DNA of 64,000 nt from Streptomyces sp. NRRL F-5630 (lineage in GTDB: Bacteria; Actinomycetota; Actinomycetes; Streptomycetales; Streptomycetaceae). Both the position numbers and the translations under genes were made by a program. How positions within the stretch are numbered: the stretch's first letter is position 1; each line of letters opens with the position of its first letter. A model generated the notes under the pieces. That model was given only the letters and a program-made list of their open reading frames with translations. It was not told where the DNA came from and searched no databases. This document shows positions 39,004 to 47,265 of this stretch, one piece after another. The stretch is from NCBI RefSeq assembly GCF_000719475.1, contig NZ_JOGO01000003.1, positions 221,193 to 285,192 on the forward strand, written 5' to 3'.

Positions 39004-39864
39004 TCACCCCACCCCGAGCCGCTCGGCGAGCGCCTTCGTGCGGCGGGCGACCGCGACGAGCGCGGCGTCCACGAAGCGGCCGTCCGGGAGCGCGAACGCG
39101 CCGCCGTCCCGTGCCGCCGCGCTCAGCACCTCGTCCGCCGCGGCGACCTCCGCCGCGCCGGGGCGCCACGCGTGCTCGATGACCGCGAGCTGACGGGGAT
39201 GGATCGCGGCGCGCCCGAAGAAGCCGACGTCCCTGCCGTGGCGGCACGAGGCCGCGAGACCCTCCTCGTCCCGCACGTCCGGGTACACCGACTGCGGCGG
39301 TGGCGCGAGCCCCGCCGCGCCCGCCGCCAGGACGACACGCCCCCGCGCGTGGTCGAGCCCCGCGTCCCCGCGCACCCCGAGCGCCGCCCGCAGGTCCGCC
39401 TCACCGAGCGCCACGCCCCGCACCGCCGGGTGCGCCGTCGCGACCTCGAAGGCCCGCTCGACGCCGAGCGGGCACTCCAGGACCGGGTACAGCTCGGGGA
39501 CCGGCGCTCCGCCGCAGGCCACCGCCGCGCGCCGCACGTCCTCCGCGCCCCGCGACTTGGGCAGCCGCAGGCCCGACAGGTGCGGCAGCCCGACGAGCGC
39601 CGCCACGTCGTGCGCGCCCCAGGGACCGTCCAGATGGTTGACGCGTACGTGCACGGGGACCGGGACCGGGGACGAGAGGAGTTCGACGACGGCGGACCGC
39701 GCGTACTCCTTGCCGTCGGGCGCCACCGCGTCCTCCAGGTCCACGAGCACCACGTCGGCACCCGCCGAGAGTGCCTTCTGGACCCGCGCGGGACGGTCGC
39801 CCGGCACGTACAGCCAGGTCAGCGGAGTGCCGGACAGATCGTTCTCCCTCTCCTCGCCCGTCAT
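39004..39864 (-). CDS. CitE-like HpcH/HpaI aldolase/lyase family protein
   Basis: This 286-residue TIM-barrel protein of the CitE/HpcH family is the last gene of the seven-gene operon. It begins with the typical TWLYVPGDRPARVQKALSAG and has the metal-site VVLVDLEDAV, LRLPKSRGAEDV, a Glu in VLECPLGVERA, and the C-terminal FGRAAIHPRQLAVIE. Relatives cleave citryl-, malyl- or citramalyl-CoA, or act as thioesterases. Its pairing with a CoA-transferase suggests a CoA-ester substrate. No hydratase is encoded here, so a full citramalate-type route is not evident. ATG 39864 overlaps the CoA-transferase stop. Confidence 0.88.
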   Translation of the reverse strand: MTGEERENDLSGTPLTWLYVPGDRPARVQKALSAGADVVLVDLEDAVAPDGKEYARSAVVELLSSPVPVPVHVRVNHLDGPWGAHDVAALVGLPHLSGLRLPKSRGAEDVRRAAVACGGAPVPELYPVLECPLGVERAFEVATAHPAVRGVALGEADLRAALGVRGDAGLDHARGRVVLAAGAAGLAPPPQSVYPDVRDEEGLAASCRHGRDVGFFGRAAIHPRQLAVIEHAWRPGAAEVAAADEVLSAAARDGGAFALPDGRFVDAALVAVARRTKALAERLGVG

Positions 39865-41183
39865 ACCGCCCCCGCCGCCCGCAGCCGCGCGATGTCCCCG
39901 GCGCCGAAGCCCGCCTCACCGAGCACCGCGTCCGTGTCCGCGCCGTGCGGCCTGCCCGTCCAGCGGATGTGCCCCGGCGTCTCCGAGAGCCGGAAGAGCA
40001 CGTTCTGCATCCGCAGGCGTCCCAGCTCGGGATCGTCGAACGCGGGCAGCGAGCCGAGCGCCGCGTACTGCGGATCGGCCATGATGTCGGCGATGTCCTG
40101 CACGGGCGCGATCGCCGCATCCGCCTCCTCGAAGGCGTCCACGACCTCCTTGCGCTCGCGCGCCGCGATCCAGGAGCCCACCGCCTCGTCGAGCACGTCC
40201 GCGTGCGCCGCGCGCCCCGCGCCGCTCGCGAACCACGCCTCGTCGATCAGCTCGGGGCGCCCCACGAGCCGCATGACCCGCTCGGCGACCGACTGCGCCG
40301 AGGTCGAGACCGCGACCCAGCGGCCGTCCGCCGTGCGGTACGTGTTGCGCGGCGCGTTGTTCGCGGAGCGGTTGCCGGTGCGCGGCTGGACGTAGCCGAG
40401 CTGGTCGTACCAGAGGGGCTGCGGGCCGAGCACGGTGAGGATCGGCTCGATGATCGCCAGGTCGACGACCTGCCCGCGCCCCGTCCGCTCCCGCCCCGCG
40501 AGCGCCGTCATGACCGCGTACGCCGTCGCGAGGGCCGCGATCGAGTCGGCGAGCCCGAACGGCGGCAGCACGGGGGGACCGTCCGGCTCCCCGGTGATCG
40601 CGGCGAATCCGCTCATCGCCTCCGCGAGCGTCCCGAAGCCGGGGCGCTTCGCGTACGGGCCGAACTGCCCGAAACCCGTCACACGGGCGAGGACGAGCCG
40701 CGGGTTCACCTCGCTCAGCTCCGCCCAGCCCAGCCCCCAGCGCTCCAGCGTCCCCGGGCGGAAGTTCTCGATCACGACATCCGCGTCCGCGACGAGCCGC
40801 AGCAGCACCTCACGGCCCTCGGGCCGCGACAGGTTCGCCGTCGCGTTCCGCTTCCCGCGCCCGAGCAGCTTCCACCACAGCCCCACGCCGTCCTTGCCCG
40901 GCCCGTGCCCCCGTGAGGGATCGGGACGCGTGGGGTGCTCGATCTTGACGACGTCGGCGCCGAAGTCGGCGAGCATCGTCGCGGCGAGCGGCCCGGCGAA
41001 GAGCGTCGCGAGATCGAGCACGCGAATGCCGTGCAGGGGGCCCGGCTCCTCGGGGGCCTCGGGCGTGTCGGGCTCGTACGGGCTCAGGGCCGGGCCTGAG
41101 GCGCCGGACCCCCACCTGCTCCCATCCGGCTCCCGCTCGTTCCCGTCGGGCTCCCGCCCACCCTCGCAGGGTTCCCGCGTCAC
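39861..41183 (-). CDS. CaiB/BaiF (family III) CoA-transferase
   Basis: This 440-residue family III CoA-transferase carries IRVLDLATLFAGPLAATMLA, FGADVVKIEHP, a Gly-rich turn, VVIENFRPGTLERWGLGW and GRGQVVDLAIIEPIL, where the Asp corresponds to the catalytic nucleophile of formyl-CoA transferase. A Glu/Pro/Gly-rich head (about 1-50) is non-conserved; Gly-Ser-Glu repeats there (GGREPDGNEREPDGSR) look disordered. GTG 41183 overlaps the kinase stop (GTGA). Donor and acceptor are unknown. Confidence 0.9.
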   Translation of the reverse strand: MTREPCEGGREPDGNEREPDGSRWGSGASGPALSPYEPDTPEAPEEPGPLHGIRVLDLATLFAGPLAATMLADFGADVVKIEHPTRPDPSRGHGPGKDGVGLWWKLLGRGKRNATANLSRPEGREVLLRLVADADVVIENFRPGTLERWGLGWAELSEVNPRLVLARVTGFGQFGPYAKRPGFGTLAEAMSGFAAITGEPDGPPVLPPFGLADSIAALATAYAVMTALAGRERTGRGQVVDLAIIEPILTVLGPQPLWYDQLGYVQPRTGNRSANNAPRNTYRTADGRWVAVSTSAQSVAERVMRLVGRPELIDEAWFASGAGRAAHADVLDEAVGSWIAARERKEVVDAFEEADAAIAPVQDIADIMADPQYAALGSLPAFDDPELGRLRMQNVLFRLSETPGHIRWTGRPHGADTDAVLGEAGFGAGDIARLRAAGAV

Positions 41184-42079
41184 GCCACCACCCCCGCGCT
41201 CGCGTCGATCTCGGACCGGTGCGGCATCGAGGGCGCCGCGCCCGCGCGCTGCACCGAGAGCGCCGCCGCCGTGCCCGCCCACGCGAGCGCGTCGGGCATC
41301 GCCCGCCCCTCGCCGAGCGCGACCGCGAGGGCGCCGACGAAGGTGTCTCCCGCCGCCGTCGTGTCCACCGGGTCCACCTCGGGCGCCGGGACGACGAGTT
41401 GTTCCGCGCCTCGCGCGGCGTACAGGCAGCCGCGCGCGCCGAGCGTCACGACTACCTCGGGCACGCGGTCGAGCAGGACGCGCGCGGCCTCGGCCGGGTC
41501 GCGGATGCCGGTCAGGGCGGCGGCCTCGTGCTCGTTGGGGACGAGGAGGTCGGTCGCGGCGAGCAGCCCGGGGGGCAGGGTCTGCGCGGGCGCGGGCGTG
41601 AGGACCGTGCGCACGCCGTGGCGGCGCGCGGCCTCGGCGCCGGCGAGGACCGCGCCGAGCGGGATCTCCAGTTGCAGGAGCAGCGTGTCGGCCGCGGCGA
41701 TGAGGTGCTCGTCGCCGGGCGCGAGCCCCGTGAGGCTCCCGTTGGCTCCGGGGACGACGACGATCGCATTGCCCCCTTCGTCGTCCACGACGATGTGCGC
41801 GGTGCCGCTCGGGCCGGGGACGAGGCGGAGCAGTTCGGTGTCCACCCCGGCGTCGGCGAGTTCCTGCCGCAGCCGGGTGCCGAAGGCGTCCTCGCCGACG
41901 GCGCCGATCATCGCGACGCTCCCGCCCGCGCGCGCGGCGGCGATGGCCTGGTTGGCGCCCTTGCCGCCGGGATGGGTGCGGAAACTGTGCCCGGTGACGG
42001 TCTCGCCGCGTTCGGGGGCGCGGGCGACGTGGGCGACGAGGTCCATGTTCGTGCTGCCGAGGACCACGATGTGGCTCAT
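41180..42079 (-). CDS. rbsK: Ribokinase / PfkB-family sugar kinase
   Basis: This 299-residue PfkB kinase has the ribokinase pattern: VVLGSTNMDLVAHVARAPERGETV, then the sugar-binding HPGGKGANQAIAAARAGG and the ATP/anion-hole DTTAAGDTFVGALA with catalytic Asp. Ribokinase makes ribose-5-phosphate; a nucleoside or other pentose is possible. Located directly downstream of four ADP-ribosylglycohydrolase-type genes with 4-nt overlap, it most simply phosphorylates the ribose-type product of those hydrolases. E. coli yegU-yegV is a known parallel pairing of an ADPRH-like and a PfkB gene. Confidence 0.9.
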   Translation of the reverse strand: MSHIVVLGSTNMDLVAHVARAPERGETVTGHSFRTHPGGKGANQAIAAARAGGSVAMIGAVGEDAFGTRLRQELADAGVDTELLRLVPGPSGTAHIVVDDEGGNAIVVVPGANGSLTGLAPGDEHLIAAADTLLLQLEIPLGAVLAGAEAARRHGVRTVLTPAPAQTLPPGLLAATDLLVPNEHEAAALTGIRDPAEAARVLLDRVPEVVVTLGARGCLYAARGAEQLVVPAPEVDPVDTTAAGDTFVGALAVALGEGRAMPDALAWAGTAAALSVQRAGAAPSMPHRSEIDASAGVVA

Positions 42080-43614
42080 GGAGTGGGGCTCCTGGTGGCG
42101 GTCGGGGGCGGCGCCTCGCCGTCCGGGGCGGACTCGTCCCGGACGAGGACGCGCTCCCGGGCGGTGGGGCGGCGGGCGGGCTGGTCGTGGGCGGACCCGG
42201 GGGCGAGGGCGAGTTCCGTGGTGAGCCGGGCGAGCGTGCCGTAGTCCGCGCCGGTCTCGCCGGGATCGTTCCAGCTCCCCTTGACCGCTGTCCTCAATCG
42301 GTTCCCCAGCGGAGCCGTCCACACCCCGGGGACCCCGTGGAGCACTCCTGCGACGGACCCGGCCGTCGCTCCGTTCGAATCCGTGTCCCAGCCGCCGGAG
42401 ACGGCACGGGTCACCGCGGCGGTGAAGAAGTCCTCCTCCGCGCCCGCCTCGACCGCGAGCGCCGCGTGCGTGAGCGCGGCGGCCAGGAGCGCCGCGTTGG
42501 GGACGACGTGCACCCAGTGCGTGCCCCGGTGCGCGGCGTGCAGCGCGTCGACGACGGTGGCGAAGTCCTCGTGCGTACGGGCGAGGGCGACCGCCTCGCG
42601 GACGGCGCGCGCGAGGCGGGACCCCCGCGGCACGACGCGCAGGCCCGTCGCGAGGCAGTGGTGCACGTCCCCGCCGTGCGCGGTCGCCTCCGCGAGCACG
42701 GCCGCCGCGAACATCGCCCCGTACACCCCGTTGCGCGTGTGGCTCAGCACCGCGTCCCGCCACGCCTGCTCCGCCGCGCCCGCCGGGTCGCCCGGGTGCG
42801 TCCAGCCGTGCACGTCGGCCCTGATCAGGGCCCCGATCCACTCGCGGAAGGGGTTGCGGTGCCGGGCGGTCTCCGGCGGTTCGATGCCGCGCAGGAGGTT
42901 CGCGTACGCGACCCGCTCGGCCGTGAAGACCTTTCCGGCGGGCAACTGCTCCAGCCACAGCGCCGCGAGATCGGCCGTCGTGAAGCCCCGCCCGTGCCGC
43001 AGCAGCAGCTCGACGGTCAGCACGGGGTGGTCGAGGTCGTCGTCCTCGGGCGTCCCCGCGAGGTTCTCGGCGAGGCAACTGCCCGCGCTGCGCCGGTTCC
43101 ACGGGTACGCGGCGAGCACGTCCGCCGGGACGCCGCGCGCCGTGAACCACGTGCGCAGCGGCCAGTTCCCCGCCGCCCGCGCGAGCGCCCTGATGCCGTC
43201 GAGGGGAAGCTTCTCGACCGGCTTGCCCAGCACGCACCCGGCCGCGCGCCCGCGCCAGGCGGCTTCGAGCCGCCGCTCCAGGGCCACCGGATCGCCGTCG
43301 TACGCGCGCACGCCGGGCCACTCGGGGCACGCCGCGACGATCTCGCCGAACTCCGTCGGCTCAGCGCCGTCCGCCGCCTCGGGAACCTCCGCGATCCGGG
43401 CCAGCAACTCCTCGGCGAGCGCGCGCAGCGCAGGCGGTACGGGGGCCGGGGACGCCCCCGCCCGCACGGGTGCCGCCAGGCCGCCCGCCGCGAACCAGCG
43501 CGCCGCGATCCCCGCGACCTCGCGCCCCTCCTCGCCCGCCTGCCGCACCTCGTGCCCGATCAGGTCCTCCGGCTGCACCCACGTGAGGCGCAGCCCCGCG
43601 CCCGTACCGCTCAC
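42076..43614 (-). CDS. ADP-ribosylglycohydrolase family protein, copy nearest the kinase
   Basis: This 512-residue, largest and most divergent copy has about 110 N-terminal residues before the fold begins at LERRLEAAWRGRAAGCVLGKPVE. Metal-site motifs are TPEDDDLDHPVLTVELLL (Asp190-192) and GGWDTDSNGATAGSVAG (Asp410/412), the DxD-type C-terminal signature, so the di-metal site looks intact. The EDDDL form places it in a subgroup distinct from the TDDT type of its neighbours. The substrate could be an ADP-ribose adduct or another N-riboside. GTG 43614 overlaps the preceding stop. Confidence 0.85.
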   Translation of the reverse strand: MSGTGAGLRLTWVQPEDLIGHEVRQAGEEGREVAGIAARWFAAGGLAAPVRAGASPAPVPPALRALAEELLARIAEVPEAADGAEPTEFGEIVAACPEWPGVRAYDGDPVALERRLEAAWRGRAAGCVLGKPVEKLPLDGIRALARAAGNWPLRTWFTARGVPADVLAAYPWNRRSAGSCLAENLAGTPEDDDLDHPVLTVELLLRHGRGFTTADLAALWLEQLPAGKVFTAERVAYANLLRGIEPPETARHRNPFREWIGALIRADVHGWTHPGDPAGAAEQAWRDAVLSHTRNGVYGAMFAAAVLAEATAHGGDVHHCLATGLRVVPRGSRLARAVREAVALARTHEDFATVVDALHAAHRGTHWVHVVPNAALLAAALTHAALAVEAGAEEDFFTAAVTRAVSGGWDTDSNGATAGSVAGVLHGVPGVWTAPLGNRLRTAVKGSWNDPGETGADYGTLARLTTELALAPGSAHDQPARRPTARERVLVRDESAPDGEAPPPTATRSPTP

Positions 43615-44810
43615 GCGCGATCCCCCGCTTCCAGGGCCGCGAACGCCGCCTCGTGCGCGCGCCGCCGCGCCACGTCCCTGCCGTGGACCTCCCGCGCCAC
43701 CTCGGTGAGGGCGGCCGCCGCGCCGCGCACGTCGAGGCGGCTCGCGCGGCTCACCTCCTCCGCCCACTCCGCCGGGATCACCGCCGCGCCGCCGAGCGCT
43801 CCCGCGAGTGCCCCGGCCATCGTCGCGATCGAGTCGCAGTCCCTGCCGTAGTTCACCGCGCCGAGGATGGTGTCCCTGCCCCGCCCCGCGCACACGAGCA
43901 ACATGCCGAGCGCGATGGGCAGTTCCTCGATCGCGTGCAGCCGCGAGGGCCGCCGGGCGCCGAGCGAGGGTGCCCGGTACTCCTCGCCGACCGTGTCGTA
44001 CGGCGCGATCGCCGCGCGCAACGCGGCCTGCGCCGCCTCGGGTTCGCCGTAGCGGACGGCGACCTCGCAGACCGCCTCGATCGCCGCGCGCGTGCCGTCC
44101 TTCGCGAGCCGCAGACACGCCTCCACGACGTCCCCGGGAGAGGCCCCCGGCCGGCACGCCGCGGCGACGGCCGCCGCGAAGACCGCGGCCGCCTCCCGCC
44201 CGTACGAGGACTGGTGCGCGCCCGCGATCTCGGCGGCCTCCGCGTAAGCCCCCTCCGGGTCACCGGCGTTGACGAGCCCGACCGGGGCCATGTACATCGC
44301 CGCGCCGCAGTTCACGACGTTCCCGACGCCCGCCTCGCGCGGGTCGGCGTGCGCGTAGTGCAGCCGCGTCACGAGCCACTTCTCGGCGAGGAAGACGCGG
44401 TGCAGCGGCAGCGCCTCGGCCTCCAGCTCGGGAATCCACCGCGGGTTCTCGGTGAGTTCGGGCACGAGATGGGCGGCGATCGCGTGCGCGTCCAGGTGGT
44501 CGCGGACGGTGCCGTAGACGCGGATCAGCGCGTGCGTCATGAGGGTGTCGTCGGTGACGTGCCCGTCGCCCTTGTGGTACGGGGCCAAGGGGCGCGCCGT
44601 GCGCCACTCCTCACCCGCCCACGGACCGACGATGCCCGTCACCCTGCCGCCGTGCCGCGCCACGATCTGCTCCGGGCTGTATCCCTCCACGGGCCCGCCG
44701 AGCGCGTCGCCCACGGCGGCGCCGAGCAGCGCGCCGAGCACGCGGTCGGCGAGTCCCGGGCCCGTCGCCGGGACGTCTCGGGCAGGGGGGAGCGGTGAGA
44801 CTGCGGTCAT
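43611..44810 (-). CDS. ADP-ribosylglycohydrolase family protein, canonical TDDT type
   Basis: This 399-residue protein has all DraG/ARH landmarks: GALLGAAVGDALGGPVE (25-42), the metal motif VTDDTLMTHALIRVY (TDDT 86-89) and the second metal motif NYGRDCDSIATMAGALAG (GRDCDS 322-327). It should bind two divalent cations and hydrolyse a ribosyl N- or O-glycosidic bond. A segment near 190-215 (EIAGAHQSSYGREAAAVFA) is typical. ATG 44810 overlaps the upstream stop (ATGA). Confidence 0.9.
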   Translation of the reverse strand: MTAVSPLPPARDVPATGPGLADRVLGALLGAAVGDALGGPVEGYSPEQIVARHGGRVTGIVGPWAGEEWRTARPLAPYHKGDGHVTDDTLMTHALIRVYGTVRDHLDAHAIAAHLVPELTENPRWIPELEAEALPLHRVFLAEKWLVTRLHYAHADPREAGVGNVVNCGAAMYMAPVGLVNAGDPEGAYAEAAEIAGAHQSSYGREAAAVFAAAVAAACRPGASPGDVVEACLRLAKDGTRAAIEAVCEVAVRYGEPEAAQAALRAAIAPYDTVGEEYRAPSLGARRPSRLHAIEELPIALGMLLVCAGRGRDTILGAVNYGRDCDSIATMAGALAGALGGAAVIPAEWAEEVSRASRLDVRGAAAALTEVAREVHGRDVARRRAHEAAFAALEAGDRA

Positions 44811-46129
44811 GAGGCGGTGTCCTTTCCCGCGTCCGTGGGTGGTGCGGTGGTCTTCTCGTGGAGAGGGAGGCGCGCGGGCTCGCGGAGGGTGCCCCGCGCG
44901 GGTTCCCGTGGCGGGTCCCGCAGGGGGACGAGGGCGTCGAGGCGTGCGGCGAGCGCGAGGAGGTCGGTGCCCGCGAGCCGGGGCACCGCGCAGCCGCTGA
45001 GCCACCGGCAGGCCGCGCGCCACGGCGCGGGCACCACGGCGCCGAGCGCCCCGGTGAGCGCGCCGGTCAGCGCGGGCGCCGAGTCGGCGACGCGGGCGAG
45101 GCACGCGGCGGCGGGCAGCGCGGCCTCGGCACGGCCGCGCGCGGCGAGCGCCAGCGCCAGCGCGACGGGCACGGTCTCGGCGGCGGCGACGCCGTAGCTG
45201 TAGACGTGGTCCACGATCTCGTGTTCCAGGACCGGGACGAGCGCGAAGGCGGCGGTGCCCGGGTCGGGGCCGGGCCCGTCCCCGCCGTGGCTCCCGCCCG
45301 TGCCCTCGCCGTCACCGACGGCCCGGCGCGCGTGCGCGACCGCCTCGCGCGTGGCCCTCCCGATCGCCGTGTCCTCGGGCAGTTCGGCGAGCGCGGCGCC
45401 GACCGCGCCCTCCGCGTCCGCGCCGCCGAGTCCCGCCGCGACCGCCGCGGCGACGGCCCGCGCGCCGAGCACCCCGTCCCCGTCCTGCGTGTAGCGCGCG
45501 TCGTACTCGGCGAGCGCGGCGGCCGCGCGCGGCTCCCCGGGGCGCAGCGTCGCGAGGACGGCGGCGCGCACGCACGCCGCGTCGTCGAAGTAGTGCGGGT
45601 TGTCGTGCCCGCAGGCCGGGGGCGCGAGCCCGGCGGCGAGGTTCGCGAGCGAGGTCCGCACCGAGATCCGGGCGCGGAAGGCGGGCGGCGGCTCGGCGGG
45701 CGCGCCGCCCGCCCGTTCGGCGGGCGGGGCGGTGAGCTGGGCCGCGAGCGCCGCCCAGTGCCGGTCGAGCGCCTCGCGTACCCCGCTCTCGCCGGGCGTC
45801 ACGGCGTCGAGCAGCGCGTATGCCGTCAGCGCCGCCCATTCCGCGTCGTCCGAGGGCCCGAGCCGCAGCGGTCCGGGGGCTTGGTTGAGCGCGACGGGCA
45901 CCGGGAGCGTGGTCACGCCGCCCTGCTCGGCGAAGAGGTCGAGTTCGCGTGCGAGCCGCCGCGTCCAGGCGGGCATCCCGTGCGCCCGGTGCCGCCCCGC
46001 GGGCCACCCCGCCGCGTCCCCGGCGGCGATCCCGAGCAGCACGCGGGCGGCGGGCGAGCCGGGATCGACGACGGGGTGCGGGCGGGCGGGCGCGAGGGGA
46101 ACGGTCGCGGACTCTGCGGGGGCGCTCAT
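44807..46129 (-). CDS. ADP-ribosylglycohydrolase-like protein with degenerate metal site
   Basis: This 440-residue homolog starts LLGIAAGDAAGWPAG (31-45). The TDDT motif has become SDDA (93-96, in GPSDDAEWAALTAY), and the GRDxD[ST] motif has become ARVADS (345-350), replacing the first Asp with Val. With two of the metal-site positions altered, hydrolytic activity is doubtful; it may be a regulatory or structural partner of the other three. The fold is otherwise full length. It overlaps both neighbours by 4 nt and so is kept in frame with the operon. Confidence 0.78.
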   Translation of the reverse strand: MSAPAESATVPLAPARPHPVVDPGSPAARVLLGIAAGDAAGWPAGRHRAHGMPAWTRRLARELDLFAEQGGVTTLPVPVALNQAPGPLRLGPSDDAEWAALTAYALLDAVTPGESGVREALDRHWAALAAQLTAPPAERAGGAPAEPPPAFRARISVRTSLANLAAGLAPPACGHDNPHYFDDAACVRAAVLATLRPGEPRAAAALAEYDARYTQDGDGVLGARAVAAAVAAGLGGADAEGAVGAALAELPEDTAIGRATREAVAHARRAVGDGEGTGGSHGGDGPGPDPGTAAFALVPVLEHEIVDHVYSYGVAAAETVPVALALALAARGRAEAALPAAACLARVADSAPALTGALTGALGAVVPAPWRAACRWLSGCAVPRLAGTDLLALAARLDALVPLRDPPREPARGTLREPARLPLHEKTTAPPTDAGKDTAS

Positions 46130-47265
46130 GGGGTGGCTCCGGAGGAGGGAGGGAACGGGAGGGGAGGTCCTCCGGCCGGGGGCGCGGCGGCGGGGCCCGG
46201 GACGGGACGGCCGGGCACGGCCGCCGTCGGCGGGGCCGTGGCGGCCTCGCCCGCGGCGTGCGCGGGGGAGGCGCTGTCGTCCGCCGTCCGCCGGGCCGTG
46301 ACGAGCTGGTCGGCCAGGTCGAGGACGTGACGGCCCGCCATCGCGGGGAGGCAGGAGCCGCGCGCGGGACCGATGCGGCGCGCCCACTCCGGGGGGATCG
46401 CCCCGACCCCGCCCGCCGCGCCCGCGAGCGCCCCGGCGATCGCGGCGGTCGTGTCCGCGTCGCGCCCCATGTTCACCGCGGCGAGCACTGCCGTGCGGAA
46501 CGCGCCGCCCGCGAGCGCGTATGCGCCGAGCGCGAGTCCCACCGCCTCCGGCGCGAGGTCCGTCCACGGGTAGGCGCGCACCACGACGGCGGCCCGCAGC
46601 GCCCGTTCCCCCTCGCGCGCCGCCACGAGCGCACGGCTCAGGGACCGGTACGTCCACGAATCGGCCGGTACGGAGGCGAGCGCCGCCTCCGTCACCTCGC
46701 CGGGACCCGCCCCCGTCATCGCCACGGCGACCGCGGCGGCGACGGCCTGCCCGCCGTGGATGCCCTCGCCCTCGTGGCTGACCGCGCCGTCCACGGCGAC
46801 GAGCCGCGCCGCCTCGGCCGGGTCGCCCGCCGCGTACACCCCGAAGGGCGCGGCGCGCATCGCGAGGCCGTCGCTCCACGGGTGCCGGTGCTGCGCGCTC
46901 GCCGGGGCACCGAGCCCGCGCCGCAGGTTCTCGACCGTGCCGCGCTCGCTGAACCCGGCCCCGCGGAAGGCGCCCGCGTCGATGTCGGTGAGCCACTCGC
47001 GCCAGGCCGCCTCCGCGTGCGCCACGGTGAGCCCGGCCCCGTGCCTCACGAGCAGCAGGCCCGAGAACAGGGCGTACTCGGTGTCGTCCGTCCCGGCGGG
47101 CCGCTCCGCCACGTACCCCGTGATCCGCCCCCAGCGCCGTCTGATCTCGCTCGGCTTGAGGTTCTCGGCGGGCGCGCCGAGCGCGTCCCCGACCGCGAGC
47201 CCGAGGAGCGCGCCCCGCGCCCGTGCCTCCACCCCGGCCGGTGCCGTGCTCACCGTGGTGGCCAT
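46126..47265 (-). CDS. ADP-ribosylglycohydrolase family protein, first gene of operon
   Basis: This 379-residue canonical copy leads the operon. Motifs are GALLGLAVGDALGAPAENL (18-36), TDDT at 59-62 in AGTDDTEYALFSG, and NMGRDADTTAAIAGALAGA with GRDADT at 267-272. All expected metal ligands are present. ATG 47265 has an outstanding AGGAGGT ribosome-binding site 6 nt upstream; the longer open frame reaching 47463 is therefore rejected. The C-terminal 55 residues are Pro/Ala-rich and probably disordered. Confidence 0.9.
   Translation of the reverse strand: MATTVSTAPAGVEARARGALLGLAVGDALGAPAENLKPSEIRRRWGRITGYVAERPAGTDDTEYALFSGLLLVRHGAGLTVAHAEAAWREWLTDIDAGAFRGAGFSERGTVENLRRGLGAPASAQHRHPWSDGLAMRAAPFGVYAAGDPAEAARLVAVDGAVSHEGEGIHGGQAVAAAVAVAMTGAGPGEVTEAALASVPADSWTYRSLSRALVAAREGERALRAAVVVRAYPWTDLAPEAVGLALGAYALAGGAFRTAVLAAVNMGRDADTTAAIAGALAGAAGGVGAIPPEWARRIGPARGSCLPAMAGRHVLDLADQLVTARRTADDSASPAHAAGEAATAPPTAAVPGRPVPGPAAAPPAGGPPLPFPPSSGATP

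Noticed and set aside
39004..41183. Complete citramalate or itaconate degradation pathway
   Set aside because: A CoA-transferase and a CitE-like lyase are present, but no hydratase or dehydratase is encoded in the operon.
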